A DNA stretch of 64,000 nucleotides. It comes from Moorena sp. SIOASIH (lineage in GTDB: Bacteria > Cyanobacteriota > Cyanobacteriia > Cyanobacteriales > Coleofasciculaceae). The stretch lies in contig NZ_JAAHIH010000003.1 of assembly GCF_010671925.1 (NCBI RefSeq), positions 1,240,001 to 1,304,000 on the forward strand, given 5' to 3'. The position numbers and the translations under genes are program-made. This document shows positions 40,510-48,200 of this stretch, one piece after another (the first letter of the stretch is position 1; each line of letters begins with the position of its first letter). The notes below the pieces were generated by a model. That model had not been told where the DNA came from, ran no database searches, and saw only the letters and a program-made list of their open reading frames with translations.

Positions 40510-40604
40510 TTTTTTAGCTATCAGTTTTTAGCTATCAGCTTTTAGCTATCAGTTTTTAGCTATCAGGTTTTAGTTCTCAGCTTTTAGCTATCAGCTATCG
40601 TCAG
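40510..40604. repeat. AGCTATCAG tandem repeats between ECH1 and the IscB element
   Basis: About six imperfect copies of a 14-bp (2 x 7) unit, TTTTTAGCTATCAG. It uses the same core as the repeats at 1-20. No gene is visible in 40475-40686. Confidence 0.8.
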
Positions 40605-40686
40605 TTTTTTTGCTACTGTTACCTGTTCGATTTTATACAGTATTCATCTTTCCGCCTCCCTGGAGACCCCCGCTATACCTAAAAGG

Positions 40687-41991
40687 TTAGCGGTGGGAGG
40701 AAAGGGAGGACAGGGTATTAATTTGATAGGCATATCCGTCCTTTTTGTGAATGGGTATACAGTACTTGTGACTAATTCCTTGGATTAATCCGTTGGTAGT
40801 TAAAATGTTGAATGAACCTGTTTTACGAGTAGCAACACGCCCAACGTAAGTTCCGATCTTCTTACCTTTAGTGACAACTGCTTTGACAATATCTCCGGTC
40901 TGGAAACCTTTGTGGATCTTGGTTCTTGAACAGTACCGTTTCGGAAAACCAAACTTATCTGTTCGACAGATTTGACGAGTTCCATGGCCTTTGGCTACAA
41001 TCGATAAAATTTGATAATCCTCAACAAAAATACTTTGAACATCCCCGACGCAAGCGGCATCAAGCCAATGAGTTTTAGGTAGGCTAAACCGACGTCGATT
41101 GTACTTAGTTTGACCTCCCGAACCCGTTTTTACCGGCAATCCGGTCAATTTGAGTTCGTTGTACAGCTTCCAGCGAGTTGAGTTAACCGCAGCGGCATCA
41201 GCTAACGATCGTTTAGCCTGAGACAGGATTCGTTTCAAAATATCAGGTTTTCCTGACAAGAATTGTTTAATCTCCTGGTTCCCTTTAGCCTGGTTACAAT
41301 CGCGACAAGCTATTGCTAGGTTGCTAACTCTGTCTGAACCACCTAAAGACTTTGGTTTAATGTGCTCAATTTCTAATTGGACATTTGTTGTGCCACAATA
41401 AGCACATTTTCGATTCCATTTTTCAAGTAAGTATTCTCGAATTTCGTAACCGTATAAAGTACCTTGTTGATACTCAGTGCCGGATATCTCCGGATTCTCC
41501 ATCTTTTTAGTATCAAACCGTACCAACTCCTGGGAAATACCAGTGATGGGGCAAAACCGAACCAGTTTTTTAACCCAAGTCAGAATGTTATGAACTCTAG
41601 ACATTAAACTAGGAGCCAACCATCCCTCTGAACGTTTCCGATTAAGAAAGCGAGCTTTTCTATAACGAGTTTTACGATTACGGCGAAAACTTCTTAGTTG
41701 CCGTCTTGAAGTTAGAGCGTCTCGGATTTGGAATCCACGATGCGTTATTTCAGCACCCCAGATAACAGTGTTGCCTTGCCGGATTGCTAAGCCTGTTGTT
41801 TTTGCACCTGGGTCAATTTTTAACTGGTGATTATGAGTCGTGCAGTTTTCCACCTCCAAATCTGGCAAGATGATTGTAAATGGATACCTTCTAAATACTT
41901 TTGCTCTACCTTGCTTGAGCAATAATCTGGCTCTGGCAGGACGGCAAGGATCTAGTGGCTTAAGGTTTTTATCGAGTACAAAAACACGCAT
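40687..41991 (-). CDS. iscB: IscB: RNA-guided nuclease (RuvC with inserted HNH)
   Basis: A 434-residue IscB, the family regarded as ancestral to Cas9. It starts with a PLMP-type domain (VLDKNLKPLDPCRPARARLL). RuvC-I has Asp60 in KIDPGAKTTGLAI. A bridge-helix-like Arg-rich segment follows (RSFRRNRKTRYRKARFLNRK), then RuvC-II (SQELVRFD, about 157). The HNH has CAYCG, EIEHIKPKSLGGSD and CRDCNQAKGN (about 195-240), with both Cys pairs and the His intact. RuvC-III is HWLDAACVGD (about 311). All expected catalytic residues are present, so it could be active. AGGAGG lies 11 bases before the ATG. It should act with an RNA encoded just upstream, whose guide derives from flanking DNA. Confidence 0.93.
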   Translation of the reverse strand: MRVFVLDKNLKPLDPCRPARARLLLKQGRAKVFRRYPFTIILPDLEVENCTTHNHQLKIDPGAKTTGLAIRQGNTVIWGAEITHRGFQIRDALTSRRQLRSFRRNRKTRYRKARFLNRKRSEGWLAPSLMSRVHNILTWVKKLVRFCPITGISQELVRFDTKKMENPEISGTEYQQGTLYGYEIREYLLEKWNRKCAYCGTTNVQLEIEHIKPKSLGGSDRVSNLAIACRDCNQAKGNQEIKQFLSGKPDILKRILSQAKRSLADAAAVNSTRWKLYNELKLTGLPVKTGSGGQTKYNRRRFSLPKTHWLDAACVGDVQSIFVEDYQILSIVAKGHGTRQICRTDKFGFPKRYCSRTKIHKGFQTGDIVKAVVTKGKKIGTYVGRVATRKTGSFNILTTNGLIQGISHKYCIPIHKKDGYAYQINTLSSLSSHR

Positions 41992-41994
41992 AAT

Positions 41995-42232
41995 TGTGTC
42001 TTCCTCCTATTACTAGGGTTAAGTTCGCTTCGCCAAGGTTTTTTGAGTTTGTCTTGTTAATAGCACTGTCTTAACCCGTTTATGACTATTTAACTATTAA
42101 CCACAGAGCAGAAGACTAGCGACGCATCTAAAGGTGTGATAGCTCAAAAAACGTAGACTCAAAAGTCTGAGGCTGGTCACGTTGTGAACTTTTTCAAGCC
42201 CCCGTTATAGCCGATAGGCTTAACGGTGGGTT
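41995..42232 (-). ncRNA. Probable omega-RNA scaffold of the IscB element
   Basis: In IscB systems the guide RNA scaffold lies directly upstream of the gene, from the left-end hairpin to near the start codon. This non-coding stretch fits in position and size and begins with the element hairpin (42199-42230). The guide would be read from about 42233 upward, toward the HMG synthase gene. The assignment rests on position and structure only. Confidence 0.6.
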
Positions 42233-42322
42233 CGTGACGGTTGCTCACCCAGATAAAACACTAGTACAGCGCGGCGGAAATAACCCACCAGTTTGAGTCG
42301 ATATAATCTTTACTCCATAAGC

Positions 42323-42346
42323 ATTTTGAATTTTGAATTTTGAATT
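42323..42346. repeat. TTTTGAA heptamer repeat
   Basis: Three copies of TTTTGAA between the IscB element and the HMG synthase stop. Another member of the 7-bp repeats scattered through the cluster. Confidence 0.75.
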
Positions 42347-42365
42347 ACGCGCAGCGGTACTAGAG

Positions 42366-43625
42366 CTATACCCATTCATATTCTCGGTGAAATTCCTTGA
42401 TTGCTTTTAAGACCAACCGACCCTTTCCTGCTATTTGTTTCCAGACTCCAGGGAAAAGTTGATAGTCTAAGGTAACGTTTCTGGTGCCAAAGGCAACTGC
42501 ACTACTATGATAGAGTAATTGCTCATATTCCTCCATACTCAAAGAGTAGCGGTCTGCTAATTGGGATGATATACCTTGTTGAGCTTGAATTTGCTTTCCT
42601 TCTGGAATCACAACCCCACTATAAAATTCGGAACAACAACCAGAACCATAGGAAAACATCCCAATTCTGCGAGGGGTACTGAAGTCCCCATTGTCGATAG
42701 TACTAGCTAGAGATAAAAACAAGGTTGCCCCCATAATATTGCCTACCTGTTGGCAGTATACTAATCCCGGCATTACCCTCCTTTGGAAGTCCGCTTCAAT
42801 CTCGGCAGGTTTAGCTTTTTTTAACCTACGCATCATATTTCTATGAGCCCCTTTAACCATACCACCAAAAGGGGTATGAAAACTCAAGTAGTCAAAACTT
42901 GCTTGGTAATCTACCCCTTCGACTCGGTTCTGATAATGTCGGTAGGCATTTTCGCAACAGTCTAGGTAAGAAAGTAAGGATAAGTCAGCATCTCCTGCTT
43001 CTGAATCAGGATTAGGTCTACAGGTATCCATGACTTCATAACCATAGTAGCCGTTGCAGCCCACATCAATTTGAAAAATGTAGGGAGTATCACTGACTAA
43101 AAGAGCCACTGCCCCAGCACCACTACTTGGTTCCGCAAAAGACCAATCTTCACTAAGAGCTTCCCCTCCCTCCGCAACCAGAAACCGAGAGATATCGGTG
43201 GCGATAACTAAGGCTTTGACTCCAGGAAAGGTTTGGGACAGAATCAAGTTGATGGCCATCTGTAAGCCTGCTGTTCCTGAGTAGCAAGCTTGCTTGAGTT
43301 CAAACATGCGACAGTTACGACTTAAGCCCAAATACTCCTGAATATAGGTGCTCATCGATTTGCCAAAGTCAATGCCTGACTCGCTGCAAGTAATCACCAT
43401 TTCTATGCGCTGCTTGTCAGCATTACTCAAGCGATCAATGATGGGCTTGGCGGCATTAACCGCATAGGAAACTGGATCTTCATAGGGCAGAGAAACTGCT
43501 TTCTCTTTCATCATTAGATTGTCAAAGCGTGAGATGTCCAACTGACGCGCTTGTACCAGCTTACGCACATCTAATTGAGCTGCACCTCCATATACACTGA
43601 GAGCTTCAATGCCAACTGATTGCAT
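42366..43625 (-). CDS. jamH-like: HMG-CoA synthase-like enzyme of the beta-branching cassette (JamH/CurD-like)
   Basis: Condenses acetyl on the donor ACP with the beta-ketoacyl chain on the branching ACPs, giving an HMG-type adduct. I chose MQSVGIEALSVYGGAAQLDV at 43625: GGAG overlaps the upstream KS stop, homology starts there, and the longer frame only reads into the KS gene. Catalytic residues are visible: Glu in ITCSESGIDFGKS, Cys in FELKQACYSGTAGL, and His in YLSFHTPFGGMVKGAHR. At 419 residues it has the usual cassette length. It follows the decarboxylating KS by a few bases. The downstream junction with ECH1 is interrupted by the IscB element. Confidence 0.93.
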   Translation of the reverse strand: MQSVGIEALSVYGGAAQLDVRKLVQARQLDISRFDNLMMKEKAVSLPYEDPVSYAVNAAKPIIDRLSNADKQRIEMVITCSESGIDFGKSMSTYIQEYLGLSRNCRMFELKQACYSGTAGLQMAINLILSQTFPGVKALVIATDISRFLVAEGGEALSEDWSFAEPSSGAGAVALLVSDTPYIFQIDVGCNGYYGYEVMDTCRPNPDSEAGDADLSLLSYLDCCENAYRHYQNRVEGVDYQASFDYLSFHTPFGGMVKGAHRNMMRRLKKAKPAEIEADFQRRVMPGLVYCQQVGNIMGATLFLSLASTIDNGDFSTPRRIGMFSYGSGCCSEFYSGVVIPEGKQIQAQQGISSQLADRYSLSMEEYEQLLYHSSAVAFGTRNVTLDYQLFPGVWKQIAGKGRLVLKAIKEFHREYEWV

Positions 43626-43629
43626 AGCT

Positions 43630-44859
43630 TTACTCCTTGCCCAGTAATAGAGCTGTATTGATGCCGCCAAAAGCAAAACTGTTGCTGATGGCATATTGAA
43701 TTTCCCCTTGAACAGCAGTTTCTTTAACCCAATTGAGGCTATCATCAACGGGGTTAATCAAATTGTGGGTTGGATGACAAAAATTAGAGTTCATTTGTAA
43801 TAAAGTAGCGATCGCTTCGATAACTCCAGCAGCAGTTAAACAGTGACCGGTCAAAGACTTAGTTGAATTGAGAAGACAATGGTTAAGTCCTGTGGATTTT
43901 AAGGCAGCTACTTCTGTCCTGTCACCAAGGGGCGAGCCGGTACCATGAGTATTGACATAATCAATTTGCTCTGGTTTTAAGTCTGCCATGGCTAAAGCTG
44001 TCTTCATCGCTCGTTTTTCACCGGTTTGAGATGGTTCAGGACTACGATTGCCAGCTAAATTGAAGCCCCAACCAAGGAGTTTGCCCTGGGAAACTACTCC
44101 TCTTGCTTGAGCGTGATTAGCTCTTTCTAGGACTAAAACTCCACAACCCTCGCCATAGATAAAACCGTCATGGTTGTGGTCAAATGGTCTACAGGCAAGC
44201 TCTGGGTTATCAGCAAAACGTTCACTACCCATAGCTCCCAAATTCATTAGTCCTTGACATTCATAAGCACAGATATCAAAGAGACTACCAACGGCAATAC
44301 TAATATCAGTCACCCCCATTAAAATTTGACGAGCTGCATGAATGATAGCTACTGCTCCACCAGCAGATGCTCCACCTACGGTATAACCTTCTCCTTGAAT
44401 CTGAAAATACTGGGAAAGTAAACCCAAAATATCCGTATCCCAAACTGTTAGTCCATAAGTGGGTCGGATAAATTCTGGACGTGATTGATAACGTTGCCAG
44501 GTTTGTTGCAGATGACGTTGTTGTAGATTGGAGCCACCGATGACTAAGCCAATACGTTCGGGGTTGACTTGGTTAGAGGTCAGTTTAGCATCTTCCCAAG
44601 CTTCAGCAACAGCGAGCAGGGCAATTTGCCCACTCCAGGTTGCACTGCGTAACAATCCACTGTGTTTAGGAAATAGATTTCTGACATCAAGCTCTGGCAG
44701 TTCTGCACCAATAAATGGTTTACTAGGTTTTTCCCTTCCTGGTCGTTGCAGATAACCAAATTGAGTTTTGCCCGATAATAGGGCTTCCCGAAAAGGGTGA
44801 ACTCCTTGGGCAATGGGGGTAACAATGCCCATACCAGTGATCTTGATGTCGTCATTCAT
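43630..44859 (-). CDS. jamG-like: Decarboxylating ketosynthase of the HMG cassette (JamG/CurC-like)
   Basis: A 409-residue KS homologue that decarboxylates malonyl on the donor ACP to acetyl. The usual catalytic Cys is replaced by Ser in TVGGASAGGAVAI. This is the known hallmark of the non-condensing KS of these cassettes. The His motifs are kept (NTHGTGSPLGD; STKSLTGHCLTAAG). It lies between the donor ACP and HMG synthase, in the canonical order. Confidence 0.93.
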   Translation of the reverse strand: MNDDIKITGMGIVTPIAQGVHPFREALLSGKTQFGYLQRPGREKPSKPFIGAELPELDVRNLFPKHSGLLRSATWSGQIALLAVAEAWEDAKLTSNQVNPERIGLVIGGSNLQQRHLQQTWQRYQSRPEFIRPTYGLTVWDTDILGLLSQYFQIQGEGYTVGGASAGGAVAIIHAARQILMGVTDISIAVGSLFDICAYECQGLMNLGAMGSERFADNPELACRPFDHNHDGFIYGEGCGVLVLERANHAQARGVVSQGKLLGWGFNLAGNRSPEPSQTGEKRAMKTALAMADLKPEQIDYVNTHGTGSPLGDRTEVAALKSTGLNHCLLNSTKSLTGHCLTAAGVIEAIATLLQMNSNFCHPTHNLINPVDDSLNWVKETAVQGEIQYAISNSFAFGGINTALLLGKE

Positions 44860-44951
44860 ACCAGTTTTCCCTGGTGTTTAACTGACTTTGGACTATTTCC
44901 CATGTGGACTACTTCCCCTGATTGACGTTTGTTTTTTTCCACTACTAATAC

Positions 44952-44992
44952 CAAACAACAAACAACAAACAACAAATGACAAATGACAAATG
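44952..44992. repeat. CAAACAA/CAAATGA heptamer repeat
   Basis: Three CAAACAA units followed by three CAAATGA units in the short gap between the donor ACP and the decarboxylating KS. It is a clean 7-bp array with no coding role. Confidence 0.85.
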
Positions 44993-45232
44993 CTATAATT
45001 TCGCCGCAAATAAATCAGCGAGTTCCCCAATATTATTGGCTCCAGCCAATTCAATGCGGGGAATATTCAAGGATAAATCCTCCATCACCATCATGATAAT
45101 TTCTGCCCGATTAACTGAATCAATGCCTAAGTTTTTTAAGCTATCAGTTGATTCTAGGGGGGCTTCTTCTAATTCTGGTGCTACTTCACGAGTGTATTTT
45201 CTAATGAGTTTGAGTACTTGTTCTTTGCTCAT
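44993..45232 (-). CDS. jamF-like: Donor acyl carrier protein of the HMG cassette (JamF/CurB-like)
   Basis: A 79-residue free-standing ACP. The phosphopantetheine Ser is in NLGIDSVNRAEI (about residue 38). It carries malonyl, then acetyl, for HMG synthase. It lacks the Trp after the serine that marks branch-accepting ACPs, which fits the donor role. AGGGG precedes the ATG. It lies 22 bases after the halogenase PKS gene and before the decarboxylating KS. Confidence 0.9.
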   Translation of the reverse strand: MSKEQVLKLIRKYTREVAPELEEAPLESTDSLKNLGIDSVNRAEIIMMVMEDLSLNIPRIELAGANNIGELADLFAAKL

Positions 45233-45254
45233 GTCGTTCCCCTGAAATTTCCTC

Positions 45255-48200
45255 CTAAACTGTAACCTGTTGTTTGAGTTGTTGAACCAGTTGGTTTGCC
45301 TCCTGGACAGTCAACTCATTATTGGCCACCTTATTGAGGATCGCACGTAAGCGTACTTTTTGACTCATCTCCTCTGAAGAATCTCCCTGTGAAGCATGAT
45401 TTGGCGAAGATTCTTGGCTATAACCTCCATTGCCATTACCTTGGGGTAATTTACTGCTGCCGGTAGCAGTAATTTCTTGGGCAATATATGCTGCTAGCTC
45501 TAATAAAGTAGGATAATCATACAACTTGGTGGCTTTGAGGTTTAAGTTGTAGGTTTGATTAATCGTGGTTGTCCATTCCACTCCGACGATTGAGTCTAAG
45601 CCTAAATCAACAAATTTCTGGTCTTCGGCAATTTCACTCTCTTCTGTATACAGTGCTTCCGCTAGCTGCTGTTTTAGAACCTGCTTAACCTCTGATAGGT
45701 TTACCTGGGGTTGAGGCAATGGTTGTAGGGTTTTCAAAGGCTGCTGACTAACCTGGGGTTTTGTACCCTGACTTGCCAAGGTTTGGGCAATATATGCTGC
45801 TAGCTCTAATAAAGTAGGATAATCATACAACTTGGTGGCTTTGAGGTTTAAGTTGTAGGTTTGATTAATCGTGGTTGTCCATTCCACTCCAACGATTGAG
45901 TCTAAGCCTAAATCAACAAATTTCTGGTCTTCGGCAATTTCACTCTCTTCTGTATACAGTGCTTCCGCTAACTGCTGTTTGAGAACTTGCTTGATTTCTG
46001 ATAGGTTTACCTGGGGTTGAGGCAATGGTTGTAGGGTTTTCAAAGGCTGCTGACTAACCTGGGGTTTTGTACCCTGACTTGCCAAGGTTTGGGCAATATA
46101 TGCTGCTAGCTCTAATAAAGTAGGATAATCATACAACTTGGTGGCTTTGAGGTTTAAGTTGTAGGTTTGATTAATCGTGGTTGTCCATTCCACTCCAACG
46201 ATTGAGTCTAAGCCTAAATCAACAAATTTCTGGTCTTCGGCAATTTCGCTCTCTTCTGTATACAGCGCTTCAGCCAACTGTTCTTTGAGAACCTGCTTAA
46301 CCTCTGATGGATTCACCTGGGGTTGAGACAATGGTTGTAGGTTTTTTAAAGGCTGCTGACTAACCTGGGGTTGAGGCAGCGGTTGTAAGGTTTCCAAAGG
46401 TTGCTGAGTTTGAGGAACTGAGCCTAAAGGAGAAGAAATGCTTGGTGTTTCGTCAAAACTAATAGCTCCAGTGGCAATCCTTTCTGGTAAGGTTTGTTGC
46501 ACATGAGGGATGTCTCGTAAATAGGGAGATTTTAGCCCCTTCTGGACAGCACGGGAAACCATCACTAAGACACTATCTTTGTTGTAACGAGGTAGGGTTT
46601 TGTAGTATCTCGAATGCAATTGAGAATATTTTGAGAATAAACCCAACCGTTCCTCATCCACCCGCGTATCATAGTCTACCAGTCGAATCACAAAAGCACG
46701 ACGTATCTTATGTAGACCAGGTTTTAAGGGAACTGATTGATGTAAGACGTATTTATTGAAGAAAAAGGCATCCCCTAGGTCATACTCGTCTTCTTCATAA
46801 GCATCTTTAATCGTATAATCGATCACATCTTCAGTGATTTTATTATAAATAGTATTGGCATTCGCCACGTATTCATTCAAATCTCCTTGGGATTCATCCC
46901 ACTTAATATTATTTTTTAAATGTAAGTCAAAAACAGTGTAATAAAACTGACCGGGAAATCTTTTGAGCGGTACATATTGCATGCCACCTCGATATTCTTT
47001 AGTTATTTTATCTAAGGGTATCCAGATGGAAGCACCAAAGTCTTCGGTTTTGGTAAATGAAAACGAACCGACTCCCACATGCCAAGGCAATCCTTTACGG
47101 TTTGGTTCCACCGAAAACATGGCATTGTGCATGATCATCAAGTTTTTGCCGGTGATGTAATTCAGCAGAGCCAGCTTTTCTTGGATAAAAGAAGAGACAA
47201 AATCGTATTTCACCAAGTCATAAGCATGATCATTGGTGTCAATATCATCAATCCCCCCCAGTTTCAAAGTTACTTTTTCCTTGGATATATCGCTTGTCTG
47301 TTTGGCCTGCTCCAATGTCTCTTGAATTCTTTTTATTTCAGAAAAATCAAATATTTTTTTGATTTGACAGTATCCCTTTTCTTCATATTCTTGTTTGAGT
47401 TGTTCAATTTGTTCCCGGTTCATCGTTTCTGGCTCCTTGGTTGGTTCTTGGTTAAGAATAATATCTTGATTTTCCGCTTCAAGATAAGCTTGATTCAGTT
47501 GAGCAGGTTCTGCCTGAATCAGTGGAACTCTCAATTGAGCCAACTCTCTTTTGGCTAGTTGTTGTTTGGCTACTGTAGTTTTTGGGAAAGACAGTAGCGC
47601 TGGGTTGGATAATCTCAGTTTTGGTTGCTGTAATCTTGACTCTTCCTTAGTTGCTATTTCCTGGGGTGAGGTTAAATTTTCGTGGGATTTACCTTCTCCG
47701 CTTCCCCGTGTTTCCGCGTCCCCGCGTCCACTGTTATCTTGATTTTTGTATTGCTCAAGAGCACTTATCCAATATCTTTTTCGTTGCCAGGGATAAGTCG
47801 GTAACACGATTTTTTTGGGAGCATTATCCTGGTAAAATCCTAACCAGTCAACCTTGATTCCCTGTACATATAACTGCCCCAAACTTTGCAGCATTTGTAA
47901 CGACTCTGGCTTACCAGAACGCAAACTTGGCAACCAGAGTTTTTTGCTTTCCAGCAGACATTCCCGTCCCATGCCGAGCAAAACTGGTTTAGGACCAATT
48001 TCTAAGAAGATACCAATATCTTGTTCTGCCAAAGTCTTGATACCTGCGACAAACCTGACTGGTTTAACTACATGCTCTACCCAATAGTCAGCTGTAGCAA
48101 TGCTCTTGTCTGCTATAGTTCCTGTGACGTTGGATATTACAGGTATCTTTGGTTGATGGTAGGTGATTTGCTGGGCTACTGCGGCAAACTCTGCCAAGAT

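Larger units (their letters stand above)
40640..42232 (-). mobile_element. IscB-encoding IS200/IS605-like element inserted in the HMG cassette
   Basis: An intact iscB flanked by two related imperfect hairpins in the same orientation: 40667-40698 (CCCCCGCTATACC...GGTTAGCGGTGGG) downstream and 42199-42230 (CCCCCGTTATAGCC...GGCTTAACGGTGGG) upstream. Such hairpins mark IS200/IS605 element ends. No TnpA transposase is present, so the element would need one in trans. Exact ends are approximate. Confidence 0.75.

Noticed and set aside
40510-40604. Regularly repeated short units, considered as a CRISPR array
   Set aside because: Units are 7-14 bp in direct tandem with no unique spacers and no cas genes nearby. 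They fit cyanobacterial short tandem repeats.
40687-41991. RuvC/HNH protein considered as a small Cas9 or plain HNH endonuclease
   Set aside because: Its 434 residues, the PLMP-type N-terminus, the IS-type end hairpins and the lack of a CRISPR array fit IscB better.
43626-43748. Longer N-terminus for HMG synthase
   Set aside because: The extra residues read through the end of the KS gene and resemble no HMG synthase. GGAG precedes the ATG at 43625.
47079-47558. A 159-residue plus-strand frame and other long opposite-strand frames inside the megasynthases
   Set aside because: They are antisense to conserved catalytic domains and have no family features. They reflect codon use of the real genes.
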